A stretch of DNA of 64,000 bases, taken from contig NZ_JAUJFI010000008.1 of the NCBI RefSeq assembly GCF_030849505.1, positions 1 through 64,000 of the forward strand, given 5' to 3'. Below the pieces are notes generated by a model. It was not told the origin of the DNA, did no database searches, and worked only from the letters and a program-made list of their open reading frames with translations. Both the position numbers and the translations under genes were made by a program. Origin of the DNA: Azospirillum isscasi (GTDB taxonomy: Bacteria; Pseudomonadota; Alphaproteobacteria; Azospirillales; Azospirillaceae). Below, in pieces: positions 33,865-46,200 of this stretch (the first letter of the stretch is position 1; every line of letters begins with the position of its first letter).

Positions 33865-36757
33865 CGGCCTCGGCCACCACCTGCTTCAGGTGATGGGACG
33901 ACACCGGTTTGTGCAGGATCGCGAAGCCGCTGCGCTGGGCCTCCACGATGCGTTCGGGGGCGGTGTCGCCGGTCAGGATGATGCTGGGGATCGGCGTCCG
34001 GCAATGGGCGTGGATGGCGCGCAGGGCCTCCGGCCCGGTCTTGCCGTGGCGCAGCCGGTAATCGGCCAGGATCACGTCGGGCCGGCGCCCGGCCTCGTCC
34101 AGCAGGCGGATCGCCTCGTCCTCCGCGGTGGCGGCGATGACCTCGTAGCCCCAACCCTCCAGCATCGCGCGCAGGCCCATCAGGATGATGACCTCGTCGT
34201 CGATGATCAGGACGAGCCGGCTCCCGCCGCCCTCGGTCCTGCCGACCGCGGGAACCGCCGCCGCGGCGGGACGCGGGGGTTCGGCGGCGGGCACGGTGAC
34301 CAGGAAGATGGACCCGTTGCCGGGCCGCGACCGCAGGGCGACGGGATGGCCCAGCAGCGCGCACAGCCGCCGCACGATGGCGAGTCCGAGGCCCAGCCCC
34401 TTCTCCCGGTCGCGCTCCGGGTTGCCGAGCTGGGTGAACTCCTCGAAAATGTCCTCCTGCCGGTCCGGCGGAATGCCGATGCCGCTGTCGCACACCGCGA
34501 TGTGGAAGCGGCGGCGCGACCGCCGCACGCCCAACAGCACCCCACCCCGCCCGGTGTAGCGCAGCGCGTTGTCCAGCAGGTTCCGGATGACCCGCTCCAA
34601 CAGCATGGGGTCGCTGCGCGCATGGAGCGAGGTCGGGACGATGCGCAGGCTCAAGCCGCGCCGCGCCGCCTCCGGCGCGTATTCGGCAGCAAGGCGTTCG
34701 AAGATGGGCTGGATCGGCACGATCGTGGCCACCGGTTCCACCACTCCGGCGTCGAGCTTCGAGATGTCCAGCAGCCCGTCGAGCAGGCGTTTCAGCGCCT
34801 CCAACGCCTGCTGCATCGTCTTCAGCGTGCCGTGGCCGGGGCCGCCGCGGGTCTGCTCGTCCAGGGCGGAGGTGAGGAAGAACAGCGACTGCACCGGCTG
34901 GCGCAGATCGTGGCTGGCCGCGGCCAGGAAACGCGACTTCGCCCGGTTGGCCCGTTCCGCCTGATCCTTGGCCCGGCGCAGCGCCGACTCGGTGCGCTTG
35001 CGCTCGGTGATGTCGCGCAGGATGGCGGTGAAGAAGCGCTCGCCGCCGTCGCTCCAGGCGGACAGCGACAACTCCAGCGGGACCGCCAGCCCGTCGCGGC
35101 GGCGCCCCTCCACCTCGCGCGCGGCGCCGTGCGCCTGCTTGTCCGGATCGCGTGTTTCCGGGATGAGGCCGCCCGGAATCAGCCGGCGCACGTCGGACCC
35201 CACGGCGTCGGCGGGGGTATGGCCGAAGATCCGCTCCGCCCCGCGGTTGAAGGTGTGCACCGTGCCGTTCGCGTCCACCAGAAGGATGGCGTCGGCGGCG
35301 GTCTCCAGCAGGGAGCGGTGGCGCTCCACCGCCTGCCGGATGGCGCGTTCGTCCTGCTTGCGGCGGGTCACGTCCTGGGCATAGACGGCCAGCCGGTCGC
35401 CGGTGGCGAACAGGCGCAGCGCGTGCCATTCGCCGCAGCCGTCCAGCCGGACTTCGAATTCCTCCGGCTCCCGCCGGTCGAGCGCGTCGCGGAAGCGCTG
35501 GGCGAAGGACTCCACGGCGCCCGGAGGCAGCAGGGCGACGAAGACGAGGCCCTGCAGGTCTCCGCCGTCGCCGAACAGCCGGGCCGCCTTCTCGTTGGCG
35601 AAAGTCACGCGGCCCTCGCAGTCCAGTTCGACCACCGCGTCGGTGGAAGCGGCGAGGATCGCGGCCATGCGGTGCTCGGCGGCATGGGCGGCGTCACGGG
35701 CGCGCTCCCGCGCCTGAAGCTCCTCGGCCATGAAATCGAAGGCACGGCCCAGCGCGCCGATTTCGGACCGGTCGTCCGGGCGACCGATCCGCGCGTCCCG
35801 GTCCCCGGCGCTCCAGCGCTCCACCACCCGTTTCAGCCGGGCCACCGGGCGCAGCACGAAGAGGCGCACCCCGACCCAGGCCGCGGCCAGCGACAGCGCG
35901 GCGGCCAGCGCCAGCAGGAAAGCGCTCCGCTCCGCCGCCGCGGTGACGGGGCGCAGCGCCTCCGCCCGGTCCAGCCCGACCGCCAGGAACAGGTCGCGGA
36001 CCGGGTGGCTCACCGGAGCGTAGGCCAGGATCCGCGGCTCCCCGTCCAGCCCGGAGAGTTCGGCGACGCCTTCGGCGGGCGCCCGCAGCAGACCCATCAG
36101 CGGCTCGGGCAGCGGCTTGCCCACCCGCTGGTCCTCGCCGCCGGGGAAGCGGCCAAGCAGCGTGCCGTTGCGGTCGGCCAGCACCAGCATGGCGTTCGGC
36201 GGCAGCGGCTTCTCCGCCAGATAGTCGCGCAGCCACCCGGCGTCCAGCGAGATGGACACCACCCCGGCCATCCGGCCCGCCGCGTCGGTGTAGGGCGCCG
36301 CAAAGGGCAGCACAGGGCGCCCGTCCAGCCGCCGGACGGCGTAATCGCCGATCACGAACCCCTGCCCGAACAGCGCCATGCGGATGTGCGACAGGGTCGC
36401 CACCCCCTGGCCGTTCAGCCGGGCGTCGCTGGCGCAGCGGATGGAGCCGTCGAGATCGGTCAGGGCGATGCCCCTCACCCGCGGCAGACGGCCGCGCAGA
36501 CGGCCCAGGATGGTCGAGCACTGCTGCGGGTCGGTGGCCAGTCGCGGCGCCATTTCGGCCACCGTCACCAGCACGCCGCGCATGCCGTCCACGACGCGCT
36601 GCTGCTCGTCCTGGATCAGCGTCAGAAGGCGGCGGGCCTCCGCCTCGGCCTGCCGCTCCCCCGCTTCGATGGCGGTCAGGCTGTTGTGGGCCAGGATGCC
36701 GATGGCCGGCAGGCTGGCGAGAAGAACGAGCAGGACAAGGCGTGTGAGAATGCTCAT
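33854..36757 (-). CDS. Hybrid sensor histidine kinase (periplasmic sensor, HAMP, PAS, kinase, receiver)
   Basis: The protein has 967 residues from ATG 36757. N-terminal membrane helix (VLLVLLASLPAIGILAHNS), then a periplasmic Cache-like sensor (to about residue 275), a second helix (FLLALAAALSLAAAWVGV) and a HAMP segment. Two PAS domains follow (DAVVELDCEGRVTFAN, DAILLVDANGTVHTFN), then the H-box ASHDLRQPVQSLFFL, an ATPase domain (NLLDNALRYTG, CDSGIGIPPD, GLGLGLAIV) and a C-terminal receiver (LIIDDEVIIL, VILADYRLRHG, ILHKPV). The HDLRQP kinase type is found in hybrid regulators of respiration and metabolism. The ligand is unknown. Confidence 0.9.
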   Translation of the reverse strand: MSILTRLVLLVLLASLPAIGILAHNSLTAIEAGERQAEAEARRLLTLIQDEQQRVVDGMRGVLVTVAEMAPRLATDPQQCSTILGRLRGRLPRVRGIALTDLDGSIRCASDARLNGQGVATLSHIRMALFGQGFVIGDYAVRRLDGRPVLPFAAPYTDAAGRMAGVVSISLDAGWLRDYLAEKPLPPNAMLVLADRNGTLLGRFPGGEDQRVGKPLPEPLMGLLRAPAEGVAELSGLDGEPRILAYAPVSHPVRDLFLAVGLDRAEALRPVTAAAERSAFLLALAAALSLAAAWVGVRLFVLRPVARLKRVVERWSAGDRDARIGRPDDRSEIGALGRAFDFMAEELQARERARDAAHAAEHRMAAILAASTDAVVELDCEGRVTFANEKAARLFGDGGDLQGLVFVALLPPGAVESFAQRFRDALDRREPEEFEVRLDGCGEWHALRLFATGDRLAVYAQDVTRRKQDERAIRQAVERHRSLLETAADAILLVDANGTVHTFNRGAERIFGHTPADAVGSDVRRLIPGGLIPETRDPDKQAHGAAREVEGRRRDGLAVPLELSLSAWSDGGERFFTAILRDITERKRTESALRRAKDQAERANRAKSRFLAAASHDLRQPVQSLFFLTSALDEQTRGGPGHGTLKTMQQALEALKRLLDGLLDISKLDAGVVEPVATIVPIQPIFERLAAEYAPEAARRGLSLRIVPTSLHARSDPMLLERVIRNLLDNALRYTGRGGVLLGVRRSRRRFHIAVCDSGIGIPPDRQEDIFEEFTQLGNPERDREKGLGLGLAIVRRLCALLGHPVALRSRPGNGSIFLVTVPAAEPPRPAAAAVPAVGRTEGGGSRLVLIIDDEVIILMGLRAMLEGWGYEVIAATAEDEAIRLLDEAGRRPDVILADYRLRHGKTGPEALRAIHAHCRTPIPSIILTGDTAPERIVEAQRSGFAILHKPVSSHHLKQVVAEAGGR

Positions 36758-37012
36758 CGGCGGCCCGGAAACAGCACGGCGGAAAGGGACGGCAATACCC
36801 TGCACTTCCCAAGGAACGGACGGTGTCCCCGGGTCCGATGCACGCCGTCATACCCGTGGCAGCGGTGCCCCGCTACCCCTCCGGCCACATCCTTACCTTG
36901 CATTTACCAAATGGAGCGACGGCCCTCAATCGACTATTTCGCATACGAATCATAACGGAGCCGGAGCATCGGCTTTCCGAGGCTCCGGCGCCGCAGCGCC
37001 GACCGCCCGTTC

Positions 37013-37576
37013 TCAGGCCGTCCCGGTGATGGTTTCGACGCTGCCGTCCAGCGCCATCAGCAGCAGTTCCACGCCAAGGTCGGGGTGCCGCTGCCTGATC
37101 TCGGCGCCCAGCGCGCGGAGCTGCGCCGCATGGACGGCGGTTTCCTTCTCCGGGTCCGACACCGCGTCCGGCCCCAGGAAGACGCGGTAGGCACCGCAGT
37201 CGCGGTGGTCCATGACGATCACGCGCTTGATGTGGTGCAACTGCTTGGCCACCGCCACATGGTCCCAGAACGCCTCGCCCCACGCCTTCTTCTTGTCGGT
37301 CAGGGCGCCCAGCGACGCGCCGGCCAGGATCACATGGTCGTAGTTGTTGGTCATTCCGCGCCCGTCCATGTAACGGGCGGTGTCGTCCACCAGCCGGTAA
37401 TCCATGCAGGAGAGCAGCAGCGCCTCCACCTCCCCGCCGGCGCGGGCGGTGCCGGGAATCAGGGGGGCCATCAGCGTGGCACCGGCGCCCAGAGCGGCGA
37501 TCTTCAGAAAGGCGCGGCGCGAATTGTGGGGCATGCCCCCGCAGCAGCCATGGCCGTGACCGGATTCGTTCTGCAT
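37013..37576 (-). CDS. Tat-exported beta-carbonic anhydrase-like protein
   Basis: The protein has 187 residues from ATG 37576 (GAGGGG upstream). A twin-arginine signal SRRAFLKIAALGAG leads to a cut near PGTARA. The mature domain keeps the beta-class zinc ligands: C-x-D-x-R in LSCMDYRLVDD, and H-x-x-C in VMDHRDCGAYRVF. The protein is shorter than canonical beta-CAs and has a His/Cys-rich leader segment (GHGHGCCGG) before the signal, which may bind metal. Periplasmic location is inferred from the Tat motif. Activity is likely but not proven. Confidence 0.85.
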   Translation of the reverse strand: MQNESGHGHGCCGGMPHNSRRAFLKIAALGAGATLMAPLIPGTARAGGEVEALLLSCMDYRLVDDTARYMDGRGMTNNYDHVILAGASLGALTDKKKAWGEAFWDHVAVAKQLHHIKRVIVMDHRDCGAYRVFLGPDAVSDPEKETAVHAAQLRALGAEIRQRHPDLGVELLLMALDGSVETITGTA

Positions 37577-37743
37577 GGAATCCCCTCCGCGTTGAGGTTT
37601 GTGGAGCGATGTGCCCGATTTGGATGTCACACACCCTCTCGCCACACGCAACATCACGCAAGGGGAATTCTTTTCACAGAACAAAATAGAACGAATTGAT
37701 CACACTTCTATTTTGAATGTTTCCTCATCCGACAGGCAGCGCC

Positions 37744-37784
37744 AAAAAGAAACGGGCCGCTCCCCTCGTGGGGAACGGCCCGTT
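37744..37784 (-). terminator. Rho-independent terminator after small secreted protein gene
   Basis: On the minus strand AACGGGCCGTTCCCC pairs with GGGGAGCGGCCCGTT (15 bp with one G-U pair) around a 4-base loop, followed by TCTTTTT. It lies just after the stop of the small exported protein gene. Confidence 0.9.
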
Positions 37785-37817
37785 CGGCATGGTGCTGCCG
37801 GTGTTTCGCTGCCGGTA

Positions 37818-37991
37818 TCAGCCGCGGGTGCTGCCCGGTGCCCGGTCGCCGGTGGCAACCGTGTCGCTGGCCGGCTTCTGCGTTCCGGCGCTGGCGCTGT
37901 GGCTGGACGAGCATTCCGCGCTGGCGATCCCCGCCGTCAGGAGGGCGGCGAGACCGAACAGAACGGCTACCGGCTTGGCTCCATGAGACAT
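37818..37991 (-). CDS. Small secreted hypothetical protein
   Basis: The protein has 57 residues. A near-perfect ribosome site (GGAGGTGAT) lies five bases before ATG 37991. The signal peptide AVLFGLAALLTAGIASA is followed by a Ser/Thr/Gly-rich mature part of about 34 residues (ECSSSHSASAGTQKP) with one Cys. The strong start and a clean terminator downstream support a real gene. No family known. It lies 128 bp after coaD on the same strand. Confidence 0.7.
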   Translation of the reverse strand: MSHGAKPVAVLFGLAALLTAGIASAECSSSHSASAGTQKPASDTVATGDRAPGSTRG

Positions 37992-38119
37992 TGGATCACC
38001 TCCTTTCAGAATTGTTGACCACCGCAACAGCATGTGAGGATGATCCGGCGCGAGTCAACGCCTTATACCGCCCGTACAGGCCGGCACAACCGAACGGCCG
38101 CGGGCGTCGGCAGGGCGCG

Positions 38120-41500
<3,381 letters not shown>

Positions 41501-41674
41501 GGAGACAAACTCATTCTACGGGCTGCGGCGATGCTCAGAGTCCAACGCTTGCTGTTCAACGGTGGCACTTCCGCACGGCCCTGCGGGCCGCTGCATGTAA
41601 TATAAGAATTCCTATCAGCTTTCGCATGTGCACACAACGCTCCGGCGGTCCAACGTTCTTTGGCCTTATGCAGG

Positions 41675-43054
41675 TCAACGGCCTTCGGCCTTTGCTGGCC
41701 GGGGGCGGCTCAACAGCGCGAAGCGCAGCGAAAGGACGGTCACGGATACCACACTGGCGATCAGAATTCCCTCAAAAAGACCGCGGGCGCCGCGCTCCAG
41801 TCCGAAGGCGAGCAAGGCCGACACCGGAATCATCACCACCGCGTAGGAGATGAAGTGCAAGGCGGTGGGAACCCAGGCGTCGCCGCGCCCGCGCAGCGCG
41901 TTCGCCATCACCGTCTGTCCGCCGTCCGCCACCAGGACCCAGGCGGTGAAGGCGATCAGCGGGGCGACTGCGGCAATCAGCGCGGGGTCGGCGCTGTAAA
42001 TCGAGGCCAGCGTTTCCGGCATCCAGCGGTACAGAACCCCGACTCCGGCCAGGATCAGGCTGGTGACGCCCAGCCCGGTCCAGCCGGCCAGCGCCATGTC
42101 CAGCGGGTCGCGCCGGCCATAGGCCACCCCCACCCGCACCGCCGTGGCCGAGCCCAGCCCGACCGCCGCCATGAAGGGCAGAGCCGTCAGGTTCAGCCCG
42201 ACCGTGTAGGCGCCGAGCGCCAACGGCGAGATCATCCCGGCGAACAGCCCCAGCGTGGCGAAGGCCCCGCTCTCCACCCCCAGGCTGACCCCGGCGGCGT
42301 AGCCGAGATGGCGCTGCTTCCGGCTGCCGCGCCACCAGTCGCGGACCGGCTCCCGCACCGCCCAGCGCGCGTGGTCGCTCATGCTCCAGGCGTAGAGGAC
42401 GAGGCCCAGCCCCATGGCCCAGCGCACCGCGGTGGTCGCCCAGGCCGACCCGACCGCCCCCATCGCGGGGAATCCGGCGTACCCCCAGACCAGCGCCCAG
42501 GCCAGCAGGGCGTTCGCCAGATTGCCCAGGATCATCGCCACCATGCTCGGCACGGGCCGTTTCAGCCCCTCCAGAAAGAAGCCGGTGGCAACGTACAGCA
42601 TCATGCCCGGCATGCCGTAGCCCAGCACCGCCATCACCTCCCCGCCGCCCGCCGCCAGGTCCGGCGACTGGCCGGTCAGGCGGAAGAAGGGCTCCCCGGC
42701 CAGCGAGGCCAGGGCGAACAGGATGCCCAGCAGCAGGGCGTAGGGAACGGACCGGCGCCAGGCCCGCCCGCACTCCGCGTCCTGACCGGCGCCCAGGGCG
42801 TGGGCGGTCACCGCGACCACGCCCATCATCAGCCCCACCCCGGTGGTGACCAGCAGGTTGGCCGGCAGATGGGCCAGCCCGTAATAGGCCAGTTCCTGCG
42901 CGCTGTAGCGGCCGACGATGGCCGTATCCACCGCCATCATGACGACCAGCCCGGCGCGCGAGACGATCACCGGGGCCGCCAGCCGCAGCAGGTCGCCCGC
43001 GTGGGTGCGCAGACGGTCGGTCAGGCGAAGGGCGGGAATCGCGCGTTCGGTCAT
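41675..43054 (-). CDS. MATE family efflux transporter
   Basis: The protein has 459 residues and twelve predicted membrane segments, in two six-helix bundles (for example APVIVSRAGLVVMMAVDTAI near the N-terminus and ALGAYTVGLNLTALPFMAA in the middle). The ATG at 43054 begins MTERAIPALRLTDRL. MATE carriers export cationic compounds or drugs against Na+ or H+. It lies 174 bp upstream of gyrA on the same strand. Substrate unknown. Confidence 0.9.
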   Translation of the reverse strand: MTERAIPALRLTDRLRTHAGDLLRLAAPVIVSRAGLVVMMAVDTAIVGRYSAQELAYYGLAHLPANLLVTTGVGLMMGVVAVTAHALGAGQDAECGRAWRRSVPYALLLGILFALASLAGEPFFRLTGQSPDLAAGGGEVMAVLGYGMPGMMLYVATGFFLEGLKRPVPSMVAMILGNLANALLAWALVWGYAGFPAMGAVGSAWATTAVRWAMGLGLVLYAWSMSDHARWAVREPVRDWWRGSRKQRHLGYAAGVSLGVESGAFATLGLFAGMISPLALGAYTVGLNLTALPFMAAVGLGSATAVRVGVAYGRRDPLDMALAGWTGLGVTSLILAGVGVLYRWMPETLASIYSADPALIAAVAPLIAFTAWVLVADGGQTVMANALRGRGDAWVPTALHFISYAVVMIPVSALLAFGLERGARGLFEGILIASVVSVTVLSLRFALLSRPRPAKAEGR

Positions 43055-43250
43055 AACAACGGTGCCGGTGGTTCTTTTGAAAGGTCGTCCCCGCCGCGGG
43101 CGGAGCCGGCCATCTTGACCTTGCGGCGTACCACGTCAAGTGGCGGCGGATTCTCCTTCCGCCCTGTTGCAAATCCGCCGAACGGACCGGAACCAACGCC
43201 CGCGGCGCCGCGTTGACGAGACAACAGCATCCATTGAGGAGTTCGGGATC

Positions 43251-43403
43251 ATGAGCCGCGCCATGCCGTTCCCCGTCCGCCAGATCGCCCTCGCCAGTTT
43301 CGTTCTGACCTTCGCGGCCCTGCTGGCCGGCTGCAACACCATCGAAGGAGCCGGGCAGGACGTCCAGGCAGGCGGACGGGCCGTCGAACGCGCCGCCGAG
43401 TGA
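43251..43403 (+). CDS. Entericidin A/B-like small lipoprotein
   Basis: The protein has 50 residues from ATG 43251, with GAGGAG upstream. A basic start is followed by a hydrophobic signal and a lipobox (ALLAGCNTIEGAGQDV), giving a mature lipoprotein of about 25 residues. NTIEGAGQDVQAGGRAVE matches the entericidin family. Members are small envelope lipoproteins, some linked to toxin-antitoxin-like lysis control. Here there is only one copy and no paired partner. Confidence 0.85.
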   Translation: MSRAMPFPVRQIALASFVLTFAALLAGCNTIEGAGQDVQAGGRAVERAAE

Positions 43404-43459
43404 CGCGCGGCCCCATTCCGTTCAAACCCCAATCCGTTAAACCAGAACGAGCAATCCGC

Positions 43460-43648
43460 ATGAGCGACCCCATGAAGCCGGAGCGCCCCACCGAAGTGCC
43501 GCCTCCGACCACCCCGAGCACGCCCCAGCCGGACCGTCCGACCACGCCGGACCCCTACCCCGTTCCCCCGAACCCGGACACGCCGCCTGAAATGCCGCCG
43601 CCGGCGGAGCAGCCGGTCCCCGGCATGCCGTCGCCGACCCAGGCGTAA
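43460..43648 (+). CDS. Small proline-rich protein
   Basis: The protein has 62 residues from ATG 43460, roughly a third of them proline, with runs such as PTEVPPPTTPSTPQP and PPEMPPPAEQPVPG. No signal peptide or fold is seen, and it is probably disordered. It lies 57 bp after the entericidin-like gene and is followed by a good terminator, so the two are probably one transcript. It may not be a real protein, but the tidy flanks and terminator favour it. Confidence 0.55.
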   Translation: MSDPMKPERPTEVPPPTTPSTPQPDRPTTPDPYPVPPNPDTPPEMPPPAEQPVPGMPSPTQA

Positions 43649-43676
43649 GGCGCCGGACACGGCGACCATCGTCAGG

Positions 43677-43709
43677 AAAGGCCGGCGCCACAGAGCGCCG
43701 GCCTTTTTT
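43677..43709 (+). terminator. Rho-independent terminator after proline-rich protein gene
   Basis: AAAGGCCGGCGC pairs with GCGCCGGCCTTT (12 bp) around the loop CACAGA, followed by TTT. It lies 29 bp after the stop codon. Confidence 0.9.
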
Positions 43710-43892
43710 CATGCCCCCGACACCCGTACCTGGAAGTCGAAGATTCGAATCTGGAAACAACACCGAAACACAAGGGCAACAACAGCCAAGGGACCGTGGC
43801 AAAATTCGGCGGAACGGCGTTAAGTGTTTTTTCACCTTTTCCTCTCTCCGCCTCGATGTTAACAATTCTTTAACCAATGAGGAGAGGCAATC

Positions 43893-44519
43893 ATGGCCAG
43901 GTTTTCGGGAACCAGCGCCGCCGAACGCTATCTCGGCACCGACTCCGCCGACACCGTTTATGGCAACGGAGGGAACGATTCGCTGTCCGGCGGTCTCGGC
44001 AACGACTCCCTGGACGGCGGGCTTGGGAACGATTGGCTGGGCGATCCCTACGCCGGCGATCCGGGCGACGACCACATGCACGGGCGCCAGGGCGACGACC
44101 AGCTCTTCGGCGGGGCCGGCGACGACTGGCTGGACGGCGGGTCGGGCAACGACACGGTGAAGGGCGGGCGCGGCGACGACACGCTGGTCGGCAACACCGG
44201 CGACGACTGGCTGATCGACACGCTGCGCGACGACGGGTCCGACATCTTCCTGCCCGGTGCCGGCAACGACCACATGGTCAGCTACCACGACGGTGCTACG
44301 GACATCTTCCGCTTCGACGTGGTGGCGGGGGGCTTCGGGACGGACGACGTCGGCTATTTCGAGGCGGGGACCGACCGGATCGAGTTCCGCGGCTTCGCCG
44401 CCGCCGACCTGACCGTCTCCACAACCGCCACCGGCACGGCCTTCGGCTTCCGCGACGGGTCGTCGCTGACCGTGGACGCGGTCGGTCTGGTCTCCGGACG
44501 GGACTATGTGTTCACCTGA
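43893..44519 (+). CDS. Short RTX-repeat calcium-binding protein
   Basis: The protein has 208 residues from ATG 43893, with GAGGAGAGG upstream. Residues about 20-105 hold RTX nonapeptide-like units (GNGGNDSLSGGLGNDSLDG, GGAGDDWLDGGSGNDTV). A C-terminal domain of about 95 residues ends the protein (FRFDVVAGGFGTDDVGYF, FTFRDGSSLTVDAVGLVSG pattern), possibly a type I secretion signal region. There is no N-terminal signal peptide. RTX repeats bind calcium outside the cell and usually fold after type I secretion. It is far shorter than most RTX toxins or enzymes and has no catalytic part visible. Confidence 0.88.
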   Translation: MARFSGTSAAERYLGTDSADTVYGNGGNDSLSGGLGNDSLDGGLGNDWLGDPYAGDPGDDHMHGRQGDDQLFGGAGDDWLDGGSGNDTVKGGRGDDTLVGNTGDDWLIDTLRDDGSDIFLPGAGNDHMVSYHDGATDIFRFDVVAGGFGTDDVGYFEAGTDRIEFRGFAAADLTVSTTATGTAFGFRDGSSLTVDAVGLVSGRDYVFT

Positions 44520-44657
44520 ACGAAGTACCGCGGGCATGAGGGTCTGACGGCGCAAGGGGCGTGGCCGCGGCTGGCCGCGCCCTTTTCCGTTCCTCCCACG
44601 GTCCCGCCGCTCCGCTGCCGCGTTATAGCCTTGCCCACGCGACGGAGGAGCCCACGC

Positions 44658-45110
44658 ATGAACCATCCACGTCCCACCCCCCGCCCCGCCATCCGGCTGC
44701 TGGCGGTCTGCGCGCTGGCCGCGCTCGGCGCCTGCGCGGAGACCGGCGACCCGCAACGGCCCATGGCGCGGATGTCGCCGCTGGAGCTGGTCGGGCTGAC
44801 GGTGCAATCCATCCCGGAAAACCGCATCCTGGGTGCCGTGGAGGACGTCGTCCTCACACCCGACCGCGAACCGGTCCAGCTCGTCGTGGCAAGCGGCGCG
44901 CCGGTCCACCCGGTAAAGCGTCATGTGACGCTGGAATCCAGCCAGTTGCGCTATTCGGGCGAGCGGCAGGCGCTGGTGCTCACCGGCATGACGGCGGATC
45001 AATTCGACGCGCTGTTCGCCGCGCCCGCCGCCGCGGTCCCGGTCCTCACCCCTCTCCCCGGCGATCCGGCAAACGCCACCAACTGGAACCGCGCCACCGC
45101 CCCGCGCTGA
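44658..45110 (+). CDS. PRC-barrel-domain lipoprotein
   Basis: The protein has 150 residues from ATG 44658, with GGAGGAG upstream. The N-terminal signal carries a lipobox (AALGACAETGD), so it is a lipoprotein. The mature part has a PRC-barrel-like domain (LVGLTVQSIPENRILGAVE, LTPDREPVQLVVASG), similar to small periplasmic PRC-barrel proteins in alphaproteobacteria. The C-terminus is Ala/Pro-rich. Role not known. It ends 125 bp before the convergent ssb. Confidence 0.75.
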   Translation: MNHPRPTPRPAIRLLAVCALAALGACAETGDPQRPMARMSPLELVGLTVQSIPENRILGAVEDVVLTPDREPVQLVVASGAPVHPVKRHVTLESSQLRYSGERQALVLTGMTADQFDALFAAPAAAVPVLTPLPGDPANATNWNRATAPR

Positions 45111-45235
45111 GCGGAGGCTTTGCCACCGGACTGCCGATCCGGTTGAGCGGGCAACGGCAGGTAGGGAGGGGACAACACCCCCTCCCTCACACTTAACCGG
45201 GCTGACAAGAACCGGGCGACGAATTCCCGTGCGCT

Positions 45236-45727
45236 TCAGAACGGAATTTCGTCGTCCAGATCGTCGTGCTTGGGCGGGGCGCCGCCGCCGCTGCGTCCAC
45301 CACCACCGCCACCATAGCCACCGCCGCCGCCGCCGTAGCCGCCGCCACCACCGCCACTGCCGCCGCGCGATTCGTAACCGCCGCCGCCACCGCCGTAACC
45401 GCCGCCGCCTTCACCCTCGCGGGCGCCGCCGGTGAAGTCGATCTCGTTGACACGCACCGACAGGCCGGCGCCGCGGGTGCCATCACGCTTCTCGAACTCG
45501 CGGATCGTCACCTCGCCGGAGATGACCACGGCCTTGCCCTTGGTCAGGTGCGGCGCCAGCGCCTCCGCACGGCGGCCCCAGATGGAGCAGTCCACCCACT
45601 GCGTGGTCTTGCGGTCGCCGAATCCGACGTCGTTGGCGACGCGGAAGCCCAGAACCTTCTCGCCGCTCTGCGTGGAGCGAAGCTCGCCATCCGCGCCGAG
45701 GCGCCCCGTAAACGTCCATACATTCAT
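45236..45727 (-). CDS. ssb: Single-stranded DNA-binding protein
   Basis: The protein has 163 residues. The OB-fold is short (first about 105 residues, MNVWTFTGRLGADGELRST, WVDCSIWGRRAEALAP). It lacks the common NKVILIGNLG start, so it is a divergent SSB type. A long Gly-rich linker (GGGGYGGGGGG and similar) ends in the SSB tail DDLDDEIPF, which recruits partner proteins. It sits head to head with uvrA, a classical arrangement, with LexA-type boxes in between. Confidence 0.9.
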   Translation of the reverse strand: MNVWTFTGRLGADGELRSTQSGEKVLGFRVANDVGFGDRKTTQWVDCSIWGRRAEALAPHLTKGKAVVISGEVTIREFEKRDGTRGAGLSVRVNEIDFTGGAREGEGGGGYGGGGGGYESRGGSGGGGGGYGGGGGGYGGGGGGRSGGGAPPKHDDLDDEIPF

Positions 45728-45966
45728 CGCACGTGTCTCCTAGCGCGGGTTCCCGGTACCCCATCCGACCCGTTCGGGCGCCCGGCGGAAGGGCGTCCGG
45801 ATACCGGGGATGTCTGTTCGCAGGGCCGGTTTGATTCATGGATCGGTCCATGTCCCCTGCCCCGCCCGCGCCTCACAAAGCACGGGGGACAGGCACGGGT
45901 CAACCGCCGCCACCGGAGCGCTTCGCCTCTTCCGCCCGGTCACACCCGCCCGGCCCGCGCGAAAGA

Positions 45967-45981
45967 GAACACTCCATGAAC
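45967..45981. promoter_or_regulatory. LexA-type box (GAAC-N7-GAAC) in the ssb-uvrA gap
   Basis: GAACACTCCATGAAC fits exactly the alphaproteobacterial LexA site GAAC-N7-GAAC (equivalently GTTC-N7-GTTC). It lies 239 bp from the ssb start and 229 bp from the uvrA start, so it could control either or both genes. Confidence 0.75.
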
Positions 45982-46056
45982 AAATATAGCAGGGAGAGTC
46001 CGCGGTGCAAACAGTTTCCTTGGCGGTTCCCCTGCATTCCCATGGGCGGCCCACAC

Positions 46057-46083
46057 CCCGCACGGCCCGCACGGCCCGCACGG
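46057..46083. repeat. Three tandem copies of CCCGCACGG
   Basis: CCCGCACGG is repeated exactly three times between the two LexA-type boxes of the ssb-uvrA intergenic region. Simple repeat; function unknown. Confidence 0.85.
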
Positions 46084-46200
46084 ATGGAAACGAACGCGCG
46101 CTGGTGGCAATGCGCCTGCGCGTGGCACATATCTGTCCGGGCTTCAACGCCCTTCCTGGATCTTCTCTGGCGGCTTCCCTTCCCCACCCGTTTCGGCTAA

